This document shows positions 1 to 17,791 of a DNA stretch of 64,000 nucleotides, one piece after another. The stretch comes from Ptychodera flava (Eukaryota > Hemichordata > Enteropneusta > Ptychoderidae), in assembly GCF_041260155.1 (NCBI RefSeq), contig NC_091941.1, positions 24,309,247-24,373,246 on the forward strand, in the 5' to 3' direction. A model generated the notes under the pieces. It did no database searches and was not told the origin of the DNA. It saw only the letters and a program-made list of their open reading frames with translations. The first letter of the stretch is position 1. Every line of letters begins with the position of its first letter. Both the position numbers and the translations under genes were made by a program.

Positions 1-1768
1 GAATACTTAATGACCGTTAGAGTTAATCTGTGGTGAATATTGTTCATTATGTTGATCGTTACACTTTCAATGAAGTTGCAAGCATGTGGCAAAGGTTCAA
101 ATTTATACATGACTGCAATATTTTAATGAAACACGTGAGCATTTTCAGTTTATATCTGGTCAAGGGAGCTTTCAAGGTGAAAATTAAACATGTATTGGGC
201 AGTTCTGCTCACAGATGCTCGACAGTTAAATTGATTCATGTTTAAACGCAGTGGACTTTTTGGATTTATCAGTCCAAGTCGATTTGAGTCAATCCAACTC
301 TGGCCAGGTCAATGGCACCTGTTGACGAGGACACAAAATGACGACCAGGAGAGAGTATGCAACTTGTGAATTCCTGTCTACATTTTGCCAAATTGTGAAA
401 AACTGATCACAGTGACCTACCAAAAACATTTTTTCAAAAGAACAAGACATATATGACTTAAATGTTGCTCGAAATTGACAATAGGGCCTACTGGAAGATT
501 AAATATTCCATCAAATAAACTTTATGATCTCTGAAATTTTGGGTGTAATAATGGCAAATTTGGTAAAAAAATTGTTCCATCTAGTCGCACATTTTTTCAT
601 GTAATTTAAAGTCTTTACTATTCAAAGTTTTACTTTCGTGTTATTTTACGAAAATTAAGCATGGTGACCTCATCTTTTTTCTTTAATAATTTATTATTCT
701 CCTTGTCCTACTCCCCACGGCATGTTTAGGCCTAATTGTCCTGTATTCAGCTTGCCAACACAGCCAGTGTATATGTACCATGCATTTGTGTCATTGACAA
801 ATACATGACTTTGAGTCTGGACTGAATATTTACATACACAGGCTTTGTCGACAAACTGAATATTGTGTATTTCAGCATGCTGTAGGGAGACAGTAAGAAA
901 ATGTATTTGATATATTGCATAGAAATGTTGAAAAAATTATGAATACGTGCATCATCTTCCCCGTTATTAGGCCCACATGTTTGTTTTTTACAAAAAAAAC
1001 CCTATTTTTAGATTTTTTCAAAACAAGAGTAATGAAATGTGACAAAATTGTTCAATATTTTGTTTAATTACTAACATTAGAACAATGGGATGACATTAAA
1101 ATGTTATTCATTTGACACTGAATTACCTACCAAACCTTGGAATCGGAAAAAGCAAAAAGTAAAAGGGAACCAAAAAATTTTCAGGTCCTCCCTATAGGTA
1201 GAGCAAAAATTTCAAGTCCCCCCTCTACTACACCCAAAATTTTCGAATATCCCCTGAATTCCTACAGCCCCCTCACGGTTTTTGTGAAAGCAGCCTTTGC
1301 GCTCTTCGTTTCCGCATTGAGGGCGCGCATCCAAAGTGATGATGAAACATTGGAGGCCGAAGCGATGATTGACCGATAGTAGTCGTCTTTCCACATTGGT
1401 TTGTGGGCGTTACAGGTGAGCAAATCAATGTGTAAGAGATTGGCACGCGTTAGGGTGCTTTAAATCTATCACGTTATCATTAAATACGCTGCAATGAAGA
1501 GATAAAGTAACTCATTAGGGCACATATGCAGGCAGGTCCAAAGTTGTCAACTTTTCAGCCTCGTGTCCGACTGGGCGTCGGACAGCATCTGTACTCACGA
1601 GCTTGAGTAGCTTAGTGTCGGCAAAGCAATGGTCCACTGACCTTCGTTCCCAACATCTCGTGAGGTCACCATAGCCTGGTTTCTGACGGCACACAGAGAC
1701 CGACTCGTAGTGACTACAAAGGCATATCTTTATCTTGTTCTGCGAACATGCAGGTCTGTCTCGGTTTT
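1..1768. other. AHCY upstream region with no recognised gene
   Basis: No reading frame here resembles a known protein. The stretch is AT-rich apart from a more CpG-rich patch at about 1300-1420, which could be the promoter or non-coding first exon of the downstream AHCY gene. Short open frames at 30-245 and 1137-1379 look like chance frames. Confidence 0.5.
1300..1420 (+). promoter_or_regulatory. candidate promoter / 5' non-coding exon of the AHCY gene
   Basis: A locally GC- and CpG-richer patch contains an ATTGG (inverted CCAAT) and GTGGGCG, followed by a strong-looking splice donor CAG|GTGAGC with the cut after 1415. About 1.4 kb downstream, a pyrimidine-rich acceptor (TTTTTTTTTCAATTCATCAG, cut after 2831) lies upstream of the AHCY start codon. 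Together these could form a 5'UTR intron. This is inference from signals only; no transcript evidence is available. Confidence 0.3.
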
Positions 1769-1807
1769 ACCATGGACGTACAAAATAAATTATTAAAGTC
1801 CATGGTT
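1768..1807. repeat. short hairpin, CCATGGAC arms
   Basis: ACCATGGAC at 1769-1777 is mirrored by GTCCATGGT at 1798-1806 around an AT-rich loop. A similar hairpin with arms TGGACCT/AGGTCCA occurs at 8096-8121 inside the AHCY gene. They may be tips of decayed transposons. Confidence 0.45.
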
Positions 1808-1912
1808 TATACCTCAATGGGATAACAACACTGAGAACAGATCTCTGTCATGGAATAGCACATGTAGATTATATGGAGATAAAAAGAGGCCTCAGTGATA
1901 TAATTAGCTTTA

Positions 1913-2066
1913 GGTCCATAGCTGTGGTGTTTTCGGACGGGATTTCTGCCTTTTACGGGCTGGTATTGACTTGAACGTTTTTGACCCCGCCAGGGTCAAA
2001 AACGTTCAAGTCAAAACCAGCGCGTATTAAAGAATCCCGTCCGAAAACACCACACAGCTATAGACC
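1913..2066. repeat. foldback element (about 154 bp near-perfect palindrome)
   Basis: The left arm begins GGTCCATAGCTGTGGTG and the right arm ends CACACAGCTATAGACC. The inner arms read TTGACTTGAACGTTTTTGAC and GTCAAAAACGTTCAAGTCAA around a GC-rich centre at about 1984-1998. Almost the whole length can pair with itself. It looks like a non-autonomous foldback or MITE in AHCY 5' flanking DNA. Confidence 0.8.
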
Positions 2067-2924
2067 GACAGCTATGATATAATGTACACAGTGTACCACC
2101 TTTCTGCATGAGGGGGTGAGCAATCATGTAAAATATGACCCTTCACCTGATGCCCCCTCAAATGCTGTTATCCTCCCCTTTTCCAAATTGTAAACCACGA
2201 CCTCTCCTAAGTTTTAAGCATGGTCCTAAGTATGTAAATGACCTTGATAAATCTACTGACTTTGCATGCATGTAAAGATAACCAGACTGATTACTAGACA
2301 GATGTTCATTTGCTTTTTGTCAACGAAACATTTTACCATACTTTGCACTTGTCAACAGGCTGATCTTTTCCTACACCGTCGCAGTAAGTTATATAGCATG
2401 TCAATCATCAGACAGTGATATAAAAAATGTTCTCTGCCTCAACCTCAATGTCAATATATTTCCGTACAGTATTGGAAATGAAGCAGTAATGTACCACTTC
2501 ACAGGTGCAGCCAAAGGAAACTTTTGCAGTGAATGGAAATGCATGCAGCTTTTTCAGAATAAGTTCAGCAACGCTTTGCCTGCTAGCCTCAAACTGATCT
2601 CCATCTATAGATCGAGACCGGAACCCTCCTAGCCTATGCAATGTGCCATATTGAGTAACCTTTCATCAAAACAACTACTTGCCAACAAACAATGTTAACA
2701 TGTTCACTCAGGGAACCTGTGAATTTTAAAGTTTACACTCCATGTTTGTAACAATGTTGTTTGATGTGAAAGGTGTAATACAGAACATATCATCATTGTA
2801 GCGTATGTAACATTTTTTTTTCAATTCATCAGAACCCATAGTTCCAGTGACAACAATTAAGTTGCACTCCTCCACAAGTGGGCTGAACCTCCCCTATCAA
2901 TCTGACATTCTCAAAAATACAAAG

Positions 2925-8984
<6,060 letters not shown>

Positions 8985-9690
8985 AAGGTCACTTCAGTCA
9001 GTTATACGATACATGCATATCATGAACTGAGATATTCTCAATCATGGATGATGTGTACAACTATGATGAGTGTCGCCTGTGATTCTCATGGCTGTATGGT
9101 ATTCCGCAATCAGTAATTTTTAGAAATTCTTACATCTTGCATACACCATAATTTATGGATCTGATAACAGAGCAGAAGGATTTTGAATTATCTAATGTTT
9201 TTCATGTATGCAGGATGTGTGAGTAATCCTTTAGGTATCAGATAATCCCAAGGATGAGCATCAAGATAATTAATGTAGCCGTACGGTTTGGCTGTCCTGA
9301 ATGCGTTTTCATATACTAAAAGTATATTCTATATTGAATCTGCTTGACTGCAGACTGCATGAGCACATATCGATCCAGGTTAATTATCATTGGGGTCCCC
9401 AGACCTCAGACAACAGTGGCTTCATCACACTGATCAGCGCTGCATCTGTGCCCCAAGGGCTTTCATTCATTTGATTGCGTACACACTGTTGTTAGAGGTT
9501 TGATTGAAGTCCAGCCTCATGAGATAGTTTGTTAATTGAATACTTTTTAATGCAGGTGAATTAACCTTCTCACCCCAAATTTCATGTGCATGGGTCCACA
9601 CTCATGAGTTAGGAGAATGGATTGTACAGGTGAAACCATTGTTGTGAAAGGTAGAACCCAGGAAATGGACAAGGTAGCAAACATAAACCT
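8985..9690. other. AHCY 3' flank, no recognised feature
   Basis: This is AT-rich sequence after the AHCY stop and probably includes its 3'UTR. I find no canonical AATAAA here. Confidence 0.4.
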
Positions 9691-9696
9691 TGAATC

Positions 9697-9811
9697 ACAG
9701 TCACTTGTGGCTCGATACACGGCGATGGCTGCTGTGGTATGCATTAGAAATATATATTTCTGATGCGTACCACAGTGGCCATCGCCATGTATCGAGCCAC
9801 AAGTGACTGTG
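9697..9811. repeat. foldback element (about 115 bp)
   Basis: CACAGTCACTTGTGGCTCG at the left is mirrored by CGAGCCACAAGTGACTGTG at the right. The arms meet at AGAAATATATATTTCT (9746-9761) and only a handful of positions fail to pair, so the whole segment could form one long hairpin. Confidence 0.85.
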
Positions 9812-9983
9812 CCTTGAATGATCCATGCAAAGTCAATTTTACACATGCCATTTTTGCCTTCTAAAGCAAGCCAAGATGAGAATTAATGTCTATTCTGTTG
9901 CATTTTGGCAATACATCATGACAGGTATGTTGCAAACTAGAGACATAAAGATCTGTCATATGAGGAGGCTTAAATTGCCTGGG

Positions 9984-10509
9984 AGGCTTGCACTCTTTTT
10001 TTTTTGAAAAAGATAAATTTATTTCAACATAGTCACAAATAAAACAAATCTACATAACTGTGAATGCGTTAAAATTACAATGCGTCTTGTGTGAAAAAAA
10101 CAAATAATTAGCTGTTTGATAAATTGATTACAAAGATCATCATATGAATGCATTCAGGATGCATTCTTCTTCTTCCAGTCTTACAAGGCTTGAAAACTTT
10201 GTGATAAAATCCTCAGTTTTGTTCATCATCTTATAAATGAAATACAATGTATTCATCCATGAGGAGAGATTAAATTTCAATTGCATGACATAGGATTGAA
10301 GGGAAACTTTAATCCCATCAAGAGTAACCGAATTACGAATATTCCAAACTGTATATTTTACAAAGGAAGTAATACAGTAAATAATGTCAGATGTTGCATT
10401 ATTATCATTTTCGATTCCTGCAATTGCTAATCTTTTGATATTGATGTTATTATCAAAGTTGTGGTTTCTGACAAAGAAAGAAATACATTTCATATAGGCT
10501 TGCACTCTT
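9984..10509 (-). mobile_element. 5'-truncated LINE insertion with target-site duplication
   Basis: An exact 14-bp direct repeat, AGGCTTGCACTCTT, sits at 9984-9997 and 10496-10509. Between them, on the minus strand, lies an open frame of about 118 codons (10140-10493), then AT-rich 3' sequence, then an A-run (T-run on the plus strand at 9998-10005). The encoded FVKYTVWNIRN resembles the C-terminal part of non-LTR retrotransposon ORF2 after the reverse transcriptase. Only the 3' end of the element is present, as expected for an aborted target-primed insertion. Confidence 0.75.
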
Positions 10510-12998
10510 GGCTTCATCTATATGTATAGCGCCCTCACACAACGGATCTTCTAGTCTCAACTGGTGTGTTTTATGTCACAATCAACAATAGTGCATAACT
10601 TATTACTCTCAGGAATGCTTTTACTTCATGCTACGGTCATGAAGTTTTCAGGTCTATGAAAAGAAAATCATTTTGTTATGGACATTACATTTAAAATGAC
10701 TAACTATCAAAAGATAGGAAAAATAAGGTTATTACTTACATGTACTTTACAAACACAATTTCGTCAGCATCACATTTCCAAGTTTTCAAGTCAAAGTATC
10801 AAGTAGGATTTCAGGTCACATTATTAAAAAGGAAAGAGCACTTTATGACAAAGGCGGATGATTTCTACACTACTAAGTAGTGGAATTATATATGTTTGAT
10901 CTTATCAAAATGCAATAAAGCGATATTGGTGACACAATTGTGACTCAGTATGTTAATTTCTCCTGTTGAATGAAATTTCACAATGACAGAAAAAGTCTGC
11001 CAAAAGAAAATTTCTGGTTAGCCATGTAATATTAGGATGAATTCCCACTGGTCACCGTTAGAGATTCTGCATCATCAATGCACAAGGAAAGACCAGGCAC
11101 AGAAATGCAAAGGAAAGGAGACCAGATGCTTCTATTCAGAGTCACTGAAATGATCTCTGATGGCCAAGGTTGAAAAAGTGGACTCTGGTGGTACGTGTTA
11201 TTGCAATGACTGGCCTGAGAATTGTGTTAAGGTGCAATGAATTTTGAGCCGAGACTTCTCTTTCTTGTTCAAGAAATTTCAGTGGTATAATGAGCTACAT
11301 TTGAAAAGGGAACTTTATACGTCACCATGACTCGTAAGGTGCTAGCAATTTACAGTCTTCCAGCAGATCTGAACAAAAATGTGGCATACAGCAATAGGTG
11401 TATTCCAAACTAGATAGATCCAGTAATTGACCCTGATGCTAAATAAGTGACTGTTCACTGTTAGAAAAAAACATTTTTTGAAATTTTGCCAAAAACAAAC
11501 AATTGCACAATCTGTCAGTTTCAAGTAGGGGAAATTTATGTGACTTGCACTTTGACTGTTGTGAGGTGGGGGCACAATAAAATTTTCTCTACACTTTAAA
11601 ATGTGTTATGTGAAAAGCAGTAAATATCCGTATCTATCTATCAAGGCATAAAACACTGATTCTATTGAGCCAAATATGTTTGTTCAGTACATGCAATAGT
11701 ATTGGATCGAGTGTGTTCATATATATATTACCACCAGTGCAGTCTATAGATACTCTCACAATTCCAAAAGATGCCATATATAAATTGTCACTTTGTGGAG
11801 CAGAAATAAAGCCCTGATTCATGGAAAACAAGAGTATATGTGCATGTGTTGTAGTCATTTTCATTTTTAGCTCATATTTGGTTTTGTATATAAATACCAA
11901 AAAGAGCTTATATGATGAGTCTGTGGCGTCTGTATGTCTGTATGTTTGTGGGTATGTATGTGCGGATGTATGTCCGTCACACACAAAGGCTCCCATACCG
12001 CCAAAGCTACAATCTCAGTATTTGGTGTACAGGTAGATGCAGGGGTTGGGATGTGAATTTGTTCAAATGAACATGTCAGTGTCAAAAATGTGCAAATGAG
12101 GTAAGAAAAAGGGAAATCCTGCAAATGTGCAGGAGTGATGGCATGCCAGTGACTGAAACAGGCTTGAGTCATTTCCTGTCATTGTTTATGAACTGTTACA
12201 TATTAACAGACTGCAGCTGCTCAAACCATAGACAGTAGAGGGAGGGGGGAGACTGTGTATGCTCAAACTAAGAGGGGCTAGCTGTAGTGCTGTGCATGTT
12301 GCTAAAGTTGACATCCAGTACCTAAAGTTTCAGACCTTATTTACTTTTGTCATTCCTTTTTTCTGGTTGAAATATTTCTTGTTTTTTTTTCTGGTTGTAC
12401 TGTGCAGAAATCATTGTCATAACATTAACGTAAAATTTTCCTGCACTCAACAGATAGAAACAATATTTATTGTTGATCTTTGGTAACCATACTTGATAAT
12501 GAAATACATGGTCTACAAAGTGTTTCCTTGAGCACAAAAGTCTGAAGACTCAACACTTAATAGGTAGTTTCAGTATTTCTCCTTTCAGTGCACGCACACA
12601 AACACACACACACACCAAATCATAACATATAACTTGTGCTTTTTTGTGCAGCAGGATGACCAACACATTGGATGTCATTGCTCCTATGAATTTTCATGAA
12701 TACAAGATTGACAACATCATCTGTACATCAAAACTCATCACGATAGATACTTCCTTAATTGTATATTTTATTGCTTGTAACAGACAACATGTTAACTTCT
12801 ACAGGGTAAATGTATTACATCACTCATGAGTGAAGTTTTTCGAGTCAGTTTGTAAATTTCTTGTGAGGGTATATGGATAGATTACTTACGTCATAAATTC
12901 TTGAAAACAGTAAACACTATTTCTAATGTGGGATGCTAACAAGTAAATTCTAACATTTGAAAATGACACAAGCAGATTGCAGTGTACAACTAATAGGC
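10510..12998. other. AT-rich intergenic DNA without a gene
   Basis: No protein-like frame is recognised. The only structured parts are a short CA-rich run near 12585-12616 and the hairpin-plus-TATG tract at about 11868-11970, described separately. Confidence 0.5.
11868..12020 (+). repeat. possible Helitron-like terminal fragment
   Basis: TTTTTAGCTCATATTTGGT is followed by ACCAAAAAGAGCTTATATG, forming a terminal stem. After it come degenerate TGTATGTCTGTATG repeats and a more unique stretch. This layout recalls the ends of Helitron/Helentron-type elements, but the far end was not found. Confidence 0.3.
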
Positions 12999-13338
12999 TA
13001 CGGTAGAATGCGCCTCAGGGAAAGACATTCAGACAGTCAATCTTTTAAAATATTGGTCTTCCACTTGTTGGGGATAATGTTAAAGATCATTGAGTAACTT
13101 AAGTTTTTACAGGCTCAATTTTTGAAGATTGAAAATTTTATTTTTCCCCATAGGGTTAACACAGAGATGGCGGCCATCTTGAATTTCAAGTGTTGGTAAA
13201 TATCGGGTAATTTGTTTCTCTATAACCAAATTTTGCATGGTGATCTTGATTTTGAAAAGGAATGATTTAAAGTGTGCATGTATTTGGGAAAATTTAAGCA
13301 AAAGTTTAAGTCTTTCAAGTTCGAGGCATGAACTACCT
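12999..13338 (-). mobile_element. MITE family A, copy 2
   Basis: This is the reverse complement of copy 1. It starts CGGTAGAATGCGCCTC and ends TTCGAGGCATGAACTACCT, with the shared interior GATGGCGGCCATCTTGAATT and ATTTGTTTCTCTATAACCAA. It lies in the AHCY-ENT intergenic region. Confidence 0.75.
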
Positions 13339-16300
13339 ACAGGCAAAAAAAAAAAGCCATATGACAAGTTAGTACATAATGGAACCTACATGTCTTTCAT
13401 ATATTAAAATACACAGCTGAAAATGTACAGTGCATTTAACATTCCAAAAAAAACAAAACAAAATAAAAGACTGATAACAGTTAAATAACAATGTTCCAGG
13501 GCATACTCTATATCTCTGGAACATCTAGAAGTGATCCTTAGCTACTGTACCCTGACTCTTTCAAGTACAAACATTCCTGTTGAAGAAAATTTGGTTTTGT
13601 GATTGATGGTCTGACGGAATCAGCTGACCGCAATGGGAATGTGCCCAACTTAATAGGTTACTATTTTTGTAAAACTACAGAAGCCACTCTGGTTTGATCT
13701 CTTCGAAATGGAGCAATGAACTCAAGAGATCTTTTGCACTTTGAAAGCCTCTTTTAAATAGATAAAGTTGAGTCTAAAACAATGGTCTTGTTCTTCATTT
13801 TAAAATATGTTCAGCTTAAAAAGTAGTGTTGTGGAATACAAGGACCCTGGTCAAAATAAACATTGCTTGGCTCTCTGTACTCCTGAGCAAAAAGACACAA
13901 GTTGTACTTAAACTGGAACTTTCCCTATAAAAGTCAGATTATCATAAATCTCTGTAAATGTAAAGAAGCTACCCTACTGATCGGACGTGTCATGTTTGGT
14001 CCCAGAATCCCATTCCAATAATCCCATTGTCGATGAATCTTGTGTTGATGTCTGTGAACATATAGCGACTAAACTTGAGTCAAACATAAACTGAAAAAAT
14101 GATCCATGTTTTTGTTGAAGAATGCATTGTGTTTCAAAATGTGTTCCAGGTAAAACCATTTGACCCCTCTTTGCATATTTCATGAAAGTGCCCATCATGA
14201 TTATCCAAATTTATCACACGGTCAAGCAATGCTATGAGAATTCAAACACTCCAGCCCAGTGTATGCAAATGGCCCCATTGTGTGCCCACGGTCCTGTAAT
14301 TTCCTGCTTAAGTGACCAAAATAGTGCTCATTGCAAATTTATGATGAAGGATTATGCACCATGGGAGATTTCAGATTTAAATTCAAACTTTTGACAAGAC
14401 CTGAATGCAAAATGATGCAATGTTCAGTTTAACTTATGACTAGAATGTATAGTGACCCGATATGAGGTTGCAGTCTAACCTATTGAACTGTGGACATGCC
14501 AAAAAAAGGTATGATATTACATCAAATACTGATCAGACACATATGCAAATGTAATATGTCAGAAAACCTGAGTAAGACCCAGATGAGGTTTGCAATTTTT
14601 CTCAGTATCTCTCACATGGATTATGCATACACTTATGAAGAGATGAATGAAACAAGTCGTTTATGGTCAACAGAGTTGTGGGTCAATTCTATTGTTACTT
14701 TTTTAGTTCAGGGAAAGATTGTTTTGTTTTCGCAGATTATGAAGAGTTTATGACAAGTTCTATTACCACCAAGTAGATCTTTCCTTCAATCTGTTCTTTA
14801 CTTAGTTGTATAAATTGGTACACAGTGACTTTCCTCAGTGGTATCATGAACCTAGCCCACCCAGAGAAAGAATTTCAACATGTCAATCTGCCAAGGCTGA
14901 TACTGTTATCAGAAATCGGTTATCCAACTGTTTGGATTGGCTGATGACACACAAAAAATAACAAATTAATGCTGACGTGTCATGATACAGACAGGTGTGT
15001 TTGTGTAAAGCTGTCACACCCTGGCAAGTGTGTCTGATTAAAGTAAAGTACACGCTTTGCACCCCTAACCCTGTCAAGCTTGACATGTGCCATTAAAGGA
15101 ACCACATTGGAAACGGCACTCAGTACATGCTAACATGGTAATCACAGTGCAAACATTTGCTATCTGTGAGAAATCACTTAAAAACAGAATACTCTTTGCA
15201 CCATTGCATAATATTGGCGTATCTTTCCCTGGCATGTCAAAAAAAACTGGGTTAGACAGAGAGAGATAACTGTGACCATGAACAGTGATATGACTGAGTG
15301 ATATACACTTGTTATTTGATGGAAAAAGTTAAACTTGACAAACAAGCATTAAAAATAACCAAATTCAAATACTGTAACATTCTATCAGTATGTACTGTAC
15401 TTTGAGGTTAATGTACATACAAAAATAATTGTACAATAAACAGAAGTGTCAGAGGTCACAGGTACTCTGTATGAATTACACCCATGCCAGTCAAATGTAA
15501 GTTGTCATTTCAAAACTGATTAAAGCATAAAAATTTGTAAATTACAAGAAACACATAACAAAAAATGTATCCACTGACAAAAAACACACTCACATGTGAA
15601 TAACTCTCTTTACTATTGTACCACTGACAGCTCCCTGACATATGATATGATAGCCCCTGCCAGCCAGCTCACACCCAGTAGCTACAAAATCCTAATGAAC
15701 TGAATTCTTTGAGGCTGGTAATAGGGAATTGATATGCTCATAACAACACATACAGAGTATTAAGCTATCATATATATGTGGCAGCGGCCTCACATGTCAT
15801 GAAAATTGTGTCAGCTAAAAATAACATAATTGAACAAATAAGCTGGTTGCCAGCAAAACCAGGTTGAGCTACAGAAAATGATATCGCATTACTATCCAAA
15901 ATGCCACTGAAAACCCTGACTGAATTCCCTGCACCAACTTTGTCGCCCCTCTATTTTCTACGAACTTACAAGTATTTCATTTGCTTGAGTTCTTACTTTA
16001 AAATTTACCCTGAAAATCTTACCTATCTATTTTTCAGCTACTCAAAAATATTATTAGACAATCTTGCCCTGCCATTTTTTGCTCTAGTTTTCAATGAAAA
16101 CTGTAGATACATGTACCAACTCTAATTGGATAGTATTCCTAAAGCGTTTTACAGCAATAGAAGAATGATTGACTAAAATCAGTTGCTAAATGCAGTTTGT
16201 GACAGATACAAATCACATTATCACTCAAAGACAGATATTGCTGAGCACAAACAAGCATAGATTCAATCACATGGCTATAATATAAATACAAATACATTTT

Positions 16301-17640
16301 CATATAATAATATAAGAATTTGGTCAAATACTTTTCATGAACTTTATGACTTTGAACAGATATATTTTACATAGATATTAGTAATCTCTGTACTTTGGGC
16401 TTTACAGTTGTCCGGTTGCTAGCTTTCTACTTTCTATAAAATTTGCAGGCTATGAAGAGGCCCCTCCTTTGAAGGTTTCTGAAAGCTACAGGAATTTTCT
16501 TTAGACAATACCTGGTTGTAATGATTCTGACTGATGTAAATATCAAAAATATACAATACACAGGTTGATAAGAAAGCTTTGCTACAATGACAGGCAACAA
16601 TAATACGTAATCAATATCCTATAATAATTATGTAATATTTATATACATATCATCAATATCTAGGAAAACAATTAGATACAGAATTCAGTTTGTCTCTTTG
16701 ATCTAAATTTGTCCCGCACAAAATTTTTTTCAGAAAACTTTTTACCATTGTTGTGAAATTGAGTTGGTCCACTCGCTCCAACTGAACACTTAACAAGTAT
16801 CAAATGTTGCTGCTATTCAAATGAATTTTAGAAAAATAACTGAATAAATTGAATGCAATGTATCTGACACTGATATCAAACATAATAACACAACTTCAAC
16901 TTAAATATCATTACATCACAGGCACACACGCTCATATTTTGTACAATGAACATAACATAAGAGTCATGTAAGTCAATGTAACACTTTTCATTGGCTACTT
17001 TTCACGATAATAGTGAAATACACCTTCCACATCAATGAAAATATTCTTAACATGACCATGACAACGTATTTCTGTCTGCAAACAGACAGTGATGACAACT
17101 GTCTGAGAGCACAGGTTTCTAACATCAGTTCAATGATTTCAGAGTCATTTTTTAAAAATACATTTTTTTTTGAAATATATATCTATAGTTCATATATTAT
17201 ATGGCAGCTGGACCCTTGCAATGCCACAAACTGATGGACATGTCTTTTGGAGTTGCATTTTACAAGATCTGTTGTCAATATTCAAGTATGGCTTTTTGAA
17301 ATGTACAACTGGATAAAAAGTTCTTAGAAGGGTTTCTTGGCACATGTGGAGATCTTGTCAGCCACACTGGATAGCAGTGCCAGTGGAAGTCAGATTACAT
17401 CTTATGTTTGAAATACACTGAGTGTTTATTTCAGTCAATTGTGGTATTTCTTTTGTATTAAGCACCATGTTCTTTCTATTGACACTTGAAGGTCACAGCA
17501 TTGGTGATCCAAAGAGTTACAAGCATATAAACATTAACACTTCTTCATTGTCATTATCATCATTGTTGTCATCCCAGATGGCAATCACCAGCCAAGGAGA
17601 AAATAGTCACAAGAAATGAACACTCCAAAGTCACTGTTGC
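13339..17640. other. intergenic DNA between AHCY and ENT, no recognised gene
   Basis: About 4.3 kb of AT-rich sequence. The open frames are short, have no family resemblance and lack splice-linked partners. No clear repeats were seen by eye. Confidence 0.5.
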
Positions 17641-17646
17641 TTTATT
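17641..17646 (-). promoter_or_regulatory. poly(A) signal of the ENT gene
   Basis: TTTATT on the plus strand reads AATAAA on the minus strand, about 150 nt after the ENT stop codon. Confidence 0.6.
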
Positions 17647-17791
17647 TTGATGCCTGTATTCTCTTGACAACTTGTTCCACAAGCTCCTCTAAAGTTTAAT
17701 TGCAGTTTATACATTGTAAGGCAGTCCACACTGTCTATAGAAATTTTTCCTTGGATCACTACTGACGTTGGTTTTCCACGGTGAATGCCAA

